Shown: positions 34,190-44,572 of the stretch, one piece after another
Numbering within the stretch: position 1 is the first letter of the stretch
How the letters are laid out: the number at the start of each line of letters is the position of its first letter
Source: Ascochyta rabiei
Taxonomy: Eukaryota > Ascomycota > Dothideomycetes > Pleosporales > Didymellaceae
Direction: 5' to 3'
Assembly: GCF_004011695.2 (NCBI RefSeq)
Contig: NC_082412.1
Coordinates: 248,001 to 312,000 of the forward strand
DNA length: 64,000 nt
Notes under the pieces: generated by a model
What the model was told of the DNA's origin: nothing
Databases searched by the model: none
The model's input: the letters and a program-made list of their open reading frames with translations, nothing else
Made by a program: the position numbers and the translations under genes

Positions 34190-34198
34190 GCTGATAAG
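34190..34198. repeat. Right copy of 9-bp direct duplication (GCTGATAAG)
   Basis: Direct repeat of 20846-20854, placed immediately outside the right inverted repeat. The outermost TIR bases match imperfectly, so the junction could be off by one. Confidence 0.7.
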
Positions 34199-34366
34199 TG
34201 GCCGGCCAAAGATGACGTATGATTGGGTCAAGCTTCCTGAGCTCCACATCAACGCCGCGCCTTCGACAATCGTCTCATCGAAGCCTCGAGATATCTTTAC
34301 ATCTCAATCTGATGAGCTACACCAGCTTACACCCCATGACGACCTAAACCTCACGCAACAACAGTA

Positions 34367-35800
34367 ATGAGTGGAATTCCTCCCCACGGTTTGCTCGCGC
34401 TGCCGAATGAGCTGCTGATCCAGATCGCAACACTTCTTGATATCGAGGCGCCGTCGATTACAAAGTTTGCCCATGAGCCGTCTGCAGAACTGACAAAGTC
34501 CGAGTCTACCCCTCTCAAAGACCTGTCTCGGGTATCGTGGCGCTGGAGAAAGATCGTTGTCCCAATACTGTTCGAATACGCTCGAATTGCGCTCGACCCC
34601 AATCCACAATGGGTACCACTGGATGCGCGCCTGATTGAAAGTATGCAAGGCCAGCTGTCGACTTTGAGTAATCACGAGTTCATGATATACACCAAGATGC
34701 GCAGCAAGTTCAAGAGCAGCTCCGCTTCCGCCTTCGACCAGTCATTCGATGACATACTTATCAACCTATGTAGAGTACAGGACGGCGATGAGTTCTTGAG
34801 GTCTGCACCATCGATACTGTGGCTTCCACATCTCAGCAAGAGCTTTACAGATCTTGTCAAACTCGTCTCGCAGTACGATCTCAAGCAGCATGTCAAGAGC
34901 ATTGTAGTGCACACCGACATAGAGTACGGATTGCGCCATGTTTCTACGGCCGATGCACCACTATCTCGAGCAGTCATGGAGATATGGGAACACATTTTCT
35001 CCTGCTTTGAGCCGACTCGCATCGCTGTGGCAGCGCCACCAGCCACCCTGGCGGGTCTTTTGAACACACAAATGCTAAGCTCAGACACGTGGGCGTTTGA
35101 TATGAAAATGCACTACATCGAGCTTATTCAGAACTCCCCGCCACCCCTTGGCCACATGTCCTCCAAATGTCGACCATGGAACACCGCCCTCATTCATCGA
35201 CGTCCCTGGTCGGTTCTGAGCTACAATGAAGGGTCGTCAATCACTGCCTACAGCACTTACGAGTACCACCTCAAACAGTCACCGAAGATACTCTACCTCA
35301 TACTCATGCAACTTGCCAAGGAAGTCGAAGTCTGCTGTAATATTACATCTTTCAGATTCACTGGCATTTTTCCTTTCGCAGCGAACGTCACAAGCATCAT
35401 TCGCGCGCTTCACCGCATCTCTACGCTTCGCCACGTTACTTTCCAACTCGCTCCAGGACCAGAGAACAATCTTCTGAGCCAACCGGATCGTATGGGTAGA
35501 GCACAGTCCGGCGACTTCTGGCTTGAATGGACTGAGAGCTACAAGGCCGTTGCTAGCTATCTCGGTGTGTTCGACTTCGAAGACGGCGCCGAGTTTACGA
35601 GCAAGGACTGCACAAGTAAGACTTTGACAAAGGACGTTGAAGAGATTGTGGAGTTGTTGAAGCACAGAGGGGCTGGTTGGAGGAACAAGGAAGATGAGGT
35701 TGGTGTGTGGGTAAGAGATCATGCGCTTGACGATGATTTCACAGCTCCCAGTGTCGATCAGTTGACCGCCTTGACCGGAGACACCACAATCTCAGCGTGA
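34367..35800 (+). CDS. F-box domain protein
   Basis: Single-exon 477-residue protein starting at the ATG at 34367. Residues about 8-70 fit an F-box: LLALPNELLIQIATLLD, then LKDLSRVSWRWRKIVVPILF after an acidic insert. F-box proteins bind Skp1 and select targets for SCF ubiquitin ligases. The remaining 400 residues show no leucine-rich or WD repeats that I can recognise; such divergent tails are common in the expanded fungal F-box families. It begins only about 170 bp from the transposon island, yet the frame is intact and not AT-biased, so mutation has not leaked into it. The substrate is unknown. Confidence 0.75.
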   Translation: MSGIPPHGLLALPNELLIQIATLLDIEAPSITKFAHEPSAELTKSESTPLKDLSRVSWRWRKIVVPILFEYARIALDPNPQWVPLDARLIESMQGQLSTLSNHEFMIYTKMRSKFKSSSASAFDQSFDDILINLCRVQDGDEFLRSAPSILWLPHLSKSFTDLVKLVSQYDLKQHVKSIVVHTDIEYGLRHVSTADAPLSRAVMEIWEHIFSCFEPTRIAVAAPPATLAGLLNTQMLSSDTWAFDMKMHYIELIQNSPPPLGHMSSKCRPWNTALIHRRPWSVLSYNEGSSITAYSTYEYHLKQSPKILYLILMQLAKEVEVCCNITSFRFTGIFPFAANVTSIIRALHRISTLRHVTFQLAPGPENNLLSQPDRMGRAQSGDFWLEWTESYKAVASYLGVFDFEDGAEFTSKDCTSKTLTKDVEEIVELLKHRGAGWRNKEDEVGVWVRDHALDDDFTAPSVDQLTALTGDTTISA

Positions 35801-36736
35801 ATTGGTGTCCTGTAATTGCGTTACAGAGGTCACGGAGAAGAGCTCGAAGTATTCACTGCAACTTTGCAAATTCCCGCACAGTACGATCAGAAGAATGTCG
35901 TCCATACTTGTCAATTATCCATCTCTCCTTGAATATATGAAAACCAAACAGTGTTACTTGGATCTACCCGTGCGCTGGTTATTTTTTCCAGCATGCGTTG
36001 TCTAAATCTTGATGATTGTTTGGATGGGGAGCTGCATTGCATATGCCATGCTCCCAAGAAAACGGTGGCTCTTGTCCATCTACGTTCTTCCTATGCACTG
36101 CAAATATACGTACTTGAAGAAGAACACTAAATAGCTATTGGCACATATCAACTGCACAAGGTAGACGATACAACCCTTGGTGGCTACAGTTACCAGGCAT
36201 CGTTGGAAGCCAGCTATTGGGCATCGCAGATAGTGTAGTCAAAAAAGCTATCGAACCCACAGTTAGATCCCATCCAGACCCAGCCCATCATTCCCTCAAG
36301 CAACCCGCGAGCTCATCAAAAACCACCTCACGAACCTGCGCTCCACCATCCCCAACATTGAAGCCCTGGACGAAAAAGAGCACATCCAGACCGTCCAACC
36401 ACCTCCTTCCCCCTGGTCTTTCCCACCATGCTGCTACTACCGCGAAGCCCGACCTGGACTATCGAACCTCCTCAGCGAAACCCTAAAAGAACTGAGCGGA
36501 TTGAAGTGACGGTCAGCCAGGGTAAAGTGGCAGTCTCCAGAAGTCAGGCAGAAAGCGTGCGTCAACACAAAAACCGAGGGAGGAGCAAAATAATTACGTG
36601 TAAACGAGCGAAATATTGAACAAGAAGCAATCCACATCACCCCACCACCCTGATACCATATCCTTCGACATCAGTAACCCACAGCACTACCAATCCCAAC
36701 CATACCACCGAACACCAAGTGTCTTCACGCCAGACC
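35801..36736. other. Intergenic region between convergent genes
   Basis: 3' flanks of the F-box and AA9 genes. At about 36280-36510 a more GC-rich stretch reads like coding sequence in shifting frames (RELIKNHLTNLRSTIPNIEA; then YYREARPGLSNLLSETLKEL), possibly a broken gene fragment, but no family is recognised. Confidence 0.35.
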
Positions 36737-37603
36737 TTAGTTTGCCGCAGTCCAGAGCGCGGGGCCAGGGAACGGGTAGCTTGTGGGGTTGTTGTAGAGG
36801 TTGAACAGGATACCGGCGTCGGTCCTCTTGTACAGGCTGGTGCCAGCAACGCCTCCAGAAGGAGCGACGGAGCCGCTTCCCGTTACCTTCAAGTTCAGGC
36901 ACTATCGCAATGCGTCAGCATGAGTGTGGAAGACTAGAGCCCACAAAGTGAGAGAAGCTTACCTGCGGGTAGAACTGAGCGCCGTTGTCGCTCGAAGCGC
37001 TGTGCAGGGCGATGATCTCGTGGCGGATGACGTAGTTGCCGGCCTTGAGGTTCTTGGGGATCGTGGTGGTCGAGGTGAAGTTGGTCTTGATCAGGTTGTC
37101 GGTAGCCCATGTGCCGGTGCCGCCAGGGGTGATCAGACCGGCTTGGGAAATCTTGCTCCAGCGAAGAGAGCCAGGGGTGAGGGTTGTGCAATCACCTGTC
37201 TGGCCGTTAGAATGGTATGTTCAGTCTGGTTGTGACAGCGCTTACCGTTGCAGGGAGCAATGTAGTTGATGACGGGTCCCTTGTGGCTTTCTGGCCAGGT
37301 GTTCCAGTACAAGGTGAGCACAGAGCCAGCAGCGACGTTGGCATAGAGCCTGCCTGCGGTTGCACTCTTGTGGCAGCTGATATCGTCCGTACCAAGCGCA
37401 GCGGGCTCGACGAATCCATTATCCTGGTTCAGGGAGTCCCAGCCGGCAGTCTGAGGCCTCGAGTTCGCGGGAGAGTAGTACCACGATGGATCAGAACCTT
37501 TGGTGGACGCTCCGTTGGTGCTGACGCTGTTGATAAAGCCATGGGCAGAGACGGTGTCGAGGAGAGTGGCGACGGCGCCGAGGAGGAGTGCTGCGGAAAA
37601 CAT
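36737..37603 (-). CDS. AA9 lytic polysaccharide monooxygenase
   Basis: Secreted copper enzyme that oxidatively cleaves cellulose or related glucans. Exons 37246-37603, 36963-37195 and 36737-36901 are joined over introns of 50 nt and 61 nt, giving 251 residues without a cellulose-binding module. The signal peptide ends [10 protein letters not shown]...VSA, leaving His1 of HGFINSV as the N-terminal copper ligand of the histidine brace. The second copper His is in [13 protein letters not shown] and the axial Tyr in QFYPQC. Cysteines in [15 protein letters not shown] and PQCLNL match AA9 disulphide positions. The C terminus ends [13 protein letters not shown]. The gene appears intact. Confidence 0.95.
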
Positions 37604-39620
37604 CTTGTAGCAAAAGTCAGATCAAGGGAGTGATGGAGAAGTGAATGCTGGTGATGATGTGAACGGGCGAAGATCTCTCCATCTTTATACGTCTCGCCTT
37701 CCTCTCGGGCATTGCTCGTCCGCCGCAGTAGTAGACGGAGTTCTTTTTCCGTTTCATCTATATCCAAGCCCTCGAAAGAATCGAGCGTGCACTTCTCGGC
37801 GTCAAGTTACCAATGAGGCTGATTGACTAGTGGCTTGTAGTCCTTGGACGGTGGATTGTAGGATGCACCGAAACACGAATGGTGTAACGCATCCACCCTT
37901 GCGAGTGACGTGAAAATAGAACAGCCATGAAGCCGACCTTGGTAGCGAGTTCGCGGGGAGCGTCAAGATGGTAGACCAGTCATGTGCCGGGGGCGGATGC
38001 TGTGGTCATGGCACGGTGTTGAATATAGGGTTAATATAAATCGCCCGGAACATCGACGCAAAGTGCCGTTAGCGAGCAGTCCTTAATAAGATCAACAATC
38101 AACACAGCGCGTAGCTTCAACACGCCTCTGGTCAGCTGCGCAATTCCCAAGTCTTCTCGAAAGTGCGTGAACACATGGCAATGGTGCCAAGTATTGTGTT
38201 GGCCCGACTTTTGAGTACAGGAGGTCGATTGATACTGGTGTCCTCATAGGTAGGGCTCGGCAAACTCTTTGTTCTGCGTTGTACAAGAAGCCTGTGCTCG
38301 ACTTTGAGACAATCCCAAGCTTTCTTATCTTTCGAGGCCAGGAGGATTAGATGTACGATTCTTGTCCAAGTTTGTCGTTAAATTGTACAGCCATGTTAGC
38401 TATGTTTGTGGGCCCTGTCACTATCAGAAACGGACAAGCGCCGGTGCTCAGTAGCTCTTGATGTTTTCTGTTCTCGGATTATTTGTGGTGCATGGCGCGT
38501 TTGAGTCGATATCTTCCAGTAATCGACAATGTGATGCAGCGATAGATCTGGCACAATGGAGTGAAGATTCCGCGTTGTTGACGCAGCAGAGCTTTTTGGC
38601 GGCGCAAGCTCTTCTTATATCGCTACAGCAGCGCCATAAGAGATAATATGGGGCTAAATGTGCTCATGCTTGCGGAGACGCGAGTGCAGCTCCGACAATG
38701 TGCTCAATATGTGCTCAAACATAGGACGAGGATTGCAGATATACACAGCAGTCGTCAATATAAGTGAAGTTGCAGGAAGGAACGAGCAATGGGGAAATCA
38801 GAGGACGCGGGTTGGAAATGCTTATGTGTGACTGATTCGGGAAACCCAGAAACCTTCAGATAGTCGTGTATGTTCGGTTGGCGCACCTACGAGCACAATA
38901 CACGAAATCAGCGCGTGGAAGTAGGTAACCGAAGATCGACGTTTTTGTAAGTTCGCTCTGTGCTTGCACTTGGATCACTACAATCCTGATTTGTACTGAC
39001 CCAAGAGTAGCAAACACAAGAGAAGAAGCAACTCTGGTGATCAGTTCTCGATACTTTCCTACCTGGCGGCTATCCAAACGGCGTGAGTGATGACTAAACA
39101 GCACACCAGATATTCAGTTCCTTTCGGGCCTTCGTTGGGATAATCGCGGTCAAGAAGGTCTCCAGCTTCAAGGGGGTTGCCTAAACGGTCTTGAATACGA
39201 GTTTGCTGTACCTAGGGTTTCCCTTTTGTCAAAGATCACCAAATGCTTAGTGTTAGCAGGTTCGTATTCTAGTCCACTCAAGCCCCCTTGTATCTGGCAA
39301 GGTCTTGTTTCCGGTGACTCGGCAGGGTCTTATTTTCGGCGGATCGGCAGCCTGGTCAACAGGTGCTATGCAGATCTCGCGAATGTATGGACGAATCCGC
39401 GACTGTATTCTTGCCGATCATACGGGTACCTCCGCCGAGCTGTAGCTATCACCCTGGCTCTGACCTCTTGACGGAAACAGCCATGGTCATTTATTGCATG
39501 GGTCCGTGGTTCCCGGCACAGACCCGCTTCTTGGTTTTCTGGATCAACGGCGTTCCTTAATCATCTGCTGGAGTCGCAGGCGGCGCGAGTAAAAGTGCTT
39601 TTGAGCGGTCACTTTGCCAA
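37604..39620. other. Long intergenic region
   Basis: Starts with the AA9 promoter. I see short reading frames only and no family-like content. Confidence 0.4.
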
Positions 39621-39699
39621 ATGGGACAACGTAGGCGAGTTGAATGCGGAGGACCGACGCCAAGAAACAGTCATATCTCTTGCATTTTGGCTGTCATGC

Positions 39700-40079
39700 A
39701 GCTCACGACACCTTTAACCCTGGGTAACTTTAGCTTCGTTATCAGCTATACTCTTAAGCATAGTAGTTACATTGAGAAGACCCGTCGCGGTGACCTCACA
39801 AATCTAGACAGCTACGCTATGATATTATCGTGGAATCATGCGACAAATCTCGAACAGTGTGCTCCGTTTCTCACGATCAATGTTGGGAACCAACATGCTG
39901 GTCAAGTCTGGATGGACGTTCTTGGCTTCGAGTGGAGTGCAGTAACCATTAGCAAGAACGGTAATGGAAGATTCCTGTGCCTCAGGAACAGCATAGCGTG
40001 CTTCGTGAGCGAGGTTGCAGACGGAAGAGAAAAGTTTCCTGTGCGGTTCAACGCTGACTTCCACGACTTGATCGCTTAA
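39700..40079 (+). pseudogene. C-terminal fragment of a GH13 alpha-amylase
   Basis: Only the beta-sandwich domain C is present. The segments TRRGDLTNLDSYAMILS, NVGNQHAGQVWMDVLG and VTISKNGNGRFLC resemble the end of intracellular GH13_5-type amylases, in which the equivalents of AGQVWTDVLG and a DGxGxF turn precede the final strands; it ends with VADGREKFPVRF and a stop at 40077. No catalytic barrel with DGFRLDA or NHD motifs is seen upstream, and the residues before about 39760 do not fit. I read it as a relic left by deletion, although an in-frame stretch of about 150 codons is still open. Assignment rests on remembered family patterns. Confidence 0.45.
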
Positions 40080-40395
40080 TCTATTCTCTTAATTAGAGTT
40101 CTGCCATGAAGGTAGTGTATAGCAGCGACGGATAATGTCACAATCTGTTTCAACCGGAACGGTAGCTCCCACTAGGAAAGGAGTTAACAAGAAAATTTCG
40201 CTGCTGGTGATGATGCATGGAGATGAATGAAGAAGTGGGGATGTCTGTTAGCATGTACTTAGCGCCATTCCTTATCTTGTCCTCAGGCACATCACGTTCT
40301 CTCACTCATCAACATTAACAAAGAAAACCACGCAGAAGACAGGTTCCAGGGCAAAAAACTCTGGATCCAGTTTGAAATTAGATCCCGGTACGATG
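40080..40395. other. Intergenic spacer
   Basis: No coding region; holds the 3' flank of the iron enzyme gene on the minus strand. Confidence 0.4.
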
Positions 40396-42681
40396 TTATA
40401 TAGAAAACCTTCTTATCGCTCTGTTTGCAGTCGCGAGACCCCTCTCAAAGTCCCTCTTGCGCTGCTCAGACTCCGAGATATCCCTCTCACAGGCCTCCAA
40501 GCCAGCCCTCTCCCTACGCGCGATGCCCTGCAGGACTTGTGCAGACTCAGGGCTCAAAATCGAATTCTCAAGTTCGAGTCCAGCAATCAGTTCATGCAGC
40601 TCCATAAAAGCCCAAGACATGCCAATGAGCACGTCACAGTGGGTCAGCCAATGCGTAGATAAGCTCATCATCCACCGCGCGAAAGCGACTGACTCTGCAT
40701 TACTCGAGCCCACGATGTCTTTCAAGGTCGCTGGCACACATATGTCTGCCCGGCGGCAAATCTCCAGCCCTAGCTCAACGATGCCGGATGCCTGGCCGCT
40801 GCCAGTGCGGTGGACCTCATCCATGCCCGCTACACCAAGACCTTCGACGTCAAAACCAGTCTGAGCTCGCAGTACTCGAACAAGTGCGGAACCAAAAGCA
40901 TCTGCCGCGCGCACGGGTACGGATGGCAGACTTTCGAGAAGAGCGGGCGATGTAAACCACAAGGGAAGGAGGTCTAGGAGATTTACTTTATCTGTGGTAA
41001 GTTCGAGAGCTTTGAAGTCGAAACCTTCGTGTGCAAAGTCCAATGACGAGAGTGTGAGAGTCGAAGAGACAGGATAATCGACGAATATATCTGGCTTCAC
41101 CGGAATGACAGTTTCTGAAGGCTCAGACGGCTGCTTTGTAAAGTCGAAGTACACTCTAGGGTCGGTTTGAGGCGTCTGCACTGGCGAACCAAGGTTATCG
41201 ATCCACGTCTTCACAACCTCAACTTCCGTCTGGGTAAAGCTGCCGAACATTTTGCCCTCCCAGGATAGCTCTTTCACAAGCCTGCTGTTCTCGCTCTCCC
41301 CTTTGACTACCCAAGGCTTACAACTGCCCAAGTCGTAGATGAATTCCCTCTGCCACTGCTTGTCGGTAAATGCTTCCGGCTCAAGCCAATCTACCAAGGA
41401 ACGACGGCCAATTTTGAGGCGGCTGTTGCAATGAATTTTGTGTGCAACGAAGGCTTTTGCAGCAAAGATATTTAGTAGCGCCGCTTCCGTTTCGGTACGA
41501 GGGAACGTCTCCTCAGCTTCTACCTTCAACGATGGACTTTCGGGAGTTGTCGGCAAGCCTTCAGCGAGAACATATCCAGCTTGTACTCGTTTCCAAGCGA
41601 CCTTCGCTGCTGCCGCTCCTTCGTCCTGTTCGATTCGGTCAATATAGTCTGCAACTGCAGCCATAGCCATTGCAGCATGACCTGAATCTGCATTATCGAT
41701 AGAGATATGCAGTTCGAAATAGTACGGATTGAGTCGAACCTCGCGGAGTTCTTTGACTGTTTTCAACAGATGAAGCGGCAAGCTTTCATATGCCATGTTG
41801 AAGCCCAGCGACTCTGGTAGAAAGTCATGTGGAAAGAGCGAAATGAGCAATTGAGCTACGGCAGCCTTCCAGCAACGGGTCTGGTCCAAGTTGTGACAAG
41901 AATCAATGAAATCCTCCGAGTCTGCGGCAGGGAGTCCGGCGTCAATGTCATCCATCAGCTGTCGATAAACGTATACGTGGTTCTTCGCAAGGTCGCCGTC
42001 TCCAAGCTCTTCTGACATCACCTGCCATGCGTTCTTGGTAATATTGCGGTACTTGAAAGGTGTAGTAATCTTGTTGATGTGGCCAAGCCAGGCGCCGTCA
42101 ACGTACTTGACTGGGGCAGCCTGCTTTAACCACCACTTGGCTTCTTCCATGTCACCAAAAACCTCACGGGATCCTCCAGCTCTGCGACGGGCCAGGTACT
42201 CCTCCCATCGATTGGTCACACCGAAATCCTTCTCCTTGAGGAATTGATGCAGCTCTTCACGAGAGAATTCTTTCACGGAGAGGATACCACTGTCCGGATC
42301 TCGAAGCGCATCATCGAGTGTGGATGACAAGAAGGACAAAAGGAGCTCGCGACACTCAGGTAGTATCTCGAAATGATGTTCGAGGTTATGGAGTTTGTGG
42401 TAGAGCCGTTTGTAAGTCCACAGCTCGTTCACGTCTGCCACGGAAGGTATTTCGACGGTTGGTTTAGGAACGAGTGGTTTCCCTTTGGTGACAACAACCT
42501 CTGGACTTTTCTCTACAACTTTGAATCTCCACCCTCTGAACGATAACCTCCTAGGGCTGTCTGGAGCTTCGGGATCCTTGTTCCTCGTACGCCCTTTTGA
42601 CAAGCGGTTCCGAACCTCGTCCCACGCGAGGAGGGCCAAAAAAGCGATCAAAACTGCTGTTGTGGTTTGTATGATGTACAT
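40396..42681 (-). CDS. Haem-oxygenase-like iron-containing redox enzyme
   Basis: Predicted enzyme of the haem-oxygenase-like diiron fold (Haem_oxygenas_2 family). 761 residues from the ATG at 42681; a longer frame upstream is excluded because a TATA box (42731-42740) lies within it. The N terminus MYIIQTTTAVLIAFLALLAW is a membrane anchor, with the rest probably cytosolic. In the core, YYFELHISIDNADSGHAAMA near residue 319 supplies Glu, His, Asp and His in the spacing of this family's iron site, and VQAGYVLAEGLPTTPESPS follows. The C-terminal 200 residues have a second helical region ending in a coiled-coil-like ERGLATANRAIRRFSI. It is divergent from the methyltransferase gene 730 bp away. 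Substrate unknown. Confidence 0.72.
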   Translation of the reverse strand: MYIIQTTTAVLIAFLALLAWDEVRNRLSKGRTRNKDPEAPDSPRRLSFRGWRFKVVEKSPEVVVTKGKPLVPKPTVEIPSVADVNELWTYKRLYHKLHNLEHHFEILPECRELLLSFLSSTLDDALRDPDSGILSVKEFSREELHQFLKEKDFGVTNRWEEYLARRRAGGSREVFGDMEEAKWWLKQAAPVKYVDGAWLGHINKITTPFKYRNITKNAWQVMSEELGDGDLAKNHVYVYRQLMDDIDAGLPAADSEDFIDSCHNLDQTRCWKAAVAQLLISLFPHDFLPESLGFNMAYESLPLHLLKTVKELREVRLNPYYFELHISIDNADSGHAAMAMAAVADYIDRIEQDEGAAAAKVAWKRVQAGYVLAEGLPTTPESPSLKVEAEETFPRTETEAALLNIFAAKAFVAHKIHCNSRLKIGRRSLVDWLEPEAFTDKQWQREFIYDLGSCKPWVVKGESENSRLVKELSWEGKMFGSFTQTEVEVVKTWIDNLGSPVQTPQTDPRVYFDFTKQPSEPSETVIPVKPDIFVDYPVSSTLTLSSLDFAHEGFDFKALELTTDKVNLLDLLPLWFTSPALLESLPSVPVRAADAFGSALVRVLRAQTGFDVEGLGVAGMDEVHRTGSGQASGIVELGLEICRRADICVPATLKDIVGSSNAESVAFARWMMSLSTHWLTHCDVLIGMSWAFMELHELIAGLELENSILSPESAQVLQGIARRERAGLEACERDISESEQRKRDFERGLATANRAIRRFSI

Positions 42682-43409
42682 GGTGAGTTTATGTTTAATA
42701 AGGCAAGGTAATAGAGGGGCTGCTGACAGTTTTATATAAGTTAGACGATAAGCGCATGCATCGGTGGAGCGAGAGGCGAAACAAGGCAAGCTGTCGCACA
42801 GGTCAAGATCCTAACCGCACTGACGATGACATTGTCAAACCTGGGGTAAGGTACCTGACATGTCAGTGTCATTGTTCCCTGTGTACTGTGCCGGACCAAT
42901 AAAAAACCATTGGCAACATCTGCGCCTAGGCAGCACCACATACACCCGCAATTGGAGTCAAGCGCAATATCTCTCCCCCACAACGCCACTCGACCTTGAC
43001 GTTGTTAGCCAGCCATTGGTGCAGCTACATTGCTCGAGAGCCGTGTAAGCGATAAAAGCTCCATGCACTCGAGGTCACCCAAGCGCCAGCAGGATGCTGT
43101 TTAGGAAGGTGTTCTTGGCCATGTGCGAAGGATGCCAACGTGGTGTTGCTCGCACTGCCGAGACCCGCGGGTAGCACGATCGGGACGTCACTTTTACCCG
43201 TACATGCCACAACCTTTGTCTCGCGTTTTGCACATGCACCTTGGCCGCGGGATTTGAAGCACGCCATCCTACGTCACATCACTTCGACACCTAGGCAACG
43301 TCTGTTTGTGTACACGTATTACCTTGTCTTCCCAACAGCGATAATCAGATCATTCGAAAGGAGCCGCACAGCATAGCAATTGCGTGTATACTGGAATTCC
43401 TTGAGATCT
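42682..43409. other. Divergent promoter region of the iron enzyme and methyltransferase genes
   Basis: Separates two divergently transcribed genes and may coordinate them. It holds the TATA box of the iron enzyme gene; no other distinct element is seen. Confidence 0.4.
42731..42740 (-). promoter_or_regulatory. TATA box of the haem-oxygenase-like gene
   Basis: Minus-strand CTTATATAAA lies about 50 bp upstream of the ATG at 42681, followed by a short A-rich leader. Confidence 0.55.
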
Positions 43410-44572
43410 ATGAACATGGCCGAATTCACATCAGCCTATGAAGGGCTGGTAAAGCACCTAGCTGGAGCAAAGTACACCTTTGTATGCCCGTCTCCAGAGA
43501 CCGCTGGCAGGGTAGTGCAGAAAAGAGAATCTGATCCATCAACGAAGAATGCTCGGAACATGCAAGATTTCTTCGGTTGGAGTCTGCCATGCTCAAGGTA
43601 TGCGCTATCAATCTCAAGCTCATTCTCAGACAACTCGAAACGCTCCTCAAGATAGGCGACTGTCGTGGTTTTGTCTGCTACGATCCCACCAGTGCATATG
43701 CCAGGTGCGATTCGTGCTGACATATCCACAGACAAACTCTCAGGTCGATCATACCGAACGATATCTTCGAAAGCTTACGCAAAGCATCCATCATTACTGA
43801 CAGCGATAACAAAGACGAGTACCGCTCAGAAATCCGCGTCTCGAACTTCTACCTGCCCAACGTTCCGAAGCTCGATAGCAGCACAACGCCACTCTACTAT
43901 ATCCACTCCCCCTTCCCGGCATCATCAGACGCAGTGTTTTTTGGACCTGACACATATCTGTTCACTCAATTTCTGAGAACCGCTCAACATCATCTACCAG
44001 AGGAACCAGGAAGCGCGATCGACGTATGCTGCGGATCGGGCGCAGGCGCAATACACCTAGCGAGGACATACCCTCGTGCAAAAGTCCTCGGTTTGGACCT
44101 CAATCCACAAGCGTTGCGGCTCGGGGGTGTGAACGCAAGGCTAGCCGATGCTAAGGTTGACTTCTTCCAGTCGAATCTTTATGCTGCTGTTCCACACGAT
44201 GACAAGAAGTTTGGGATTGATCTGATTGTCAGCAATCCACCGTATATTGCCTCGAGTGCCGAAGGCAAGGACCTGCCCATGTACGCAGACGGCGGCGCTG
44301 AGTTTGGCCTCGACATATCGTTGAGGATTGTTGAAGAAGGCATGATGATATTATCAGAAAAAGGTGTCATCATCGTGTACACAGGCGTGGCGGTTCCAAC
44401 AGCAGATCCGGGCCATGACGCGTTCCTTGAGAAACTTCAGGCTGTGAAGGGCGCTGAACTTATTGAGTACACAATACTGCATCCAGATATGTGGCCAGAG
44501 GAGATTGGGCATGGCGCATATGCAGACGTTGGCAGGATACAAGTTGTTGGTGCCGTGTTGAGGAGATCTTGA
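43410..44572 (+). CDS. Class I SAM methyltransferase, small (HemK-like) domain
   Basis: Predicted SAM-dependent methyltransferase of 342 residues from exons 43410-43597 and 43732-44572; the 134-nt intron (GTATGC...CCACAG) restores the frame. Motif I is AIDVCCGSGAGAIHLA near residue 160, followed by VLGLDLNPQALRL. The catalytic-type VSNPPYIAS near residue 231 is the NPPY motif of N-methyltransferases that act on amide or amine nitrogen (HemK/PrmC, RsmC-like). The N-terminal 120 residues contain FFGWSLPCS and IFESLRKASI, resembling an accessory domain seen in bacterial-type members. Target unknown; it may be a protein, RNA or small molecule. It is divergent from the iron enzyme gene. Confidence 0.8.

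Noticed and set aside
42682..42789. Upstream extension of the haem-oxygenase-like protein
   Set aside because: It would include the TATA box and lacks conserved residues; the ATG at 42681 has a membrane anchor directly after it.
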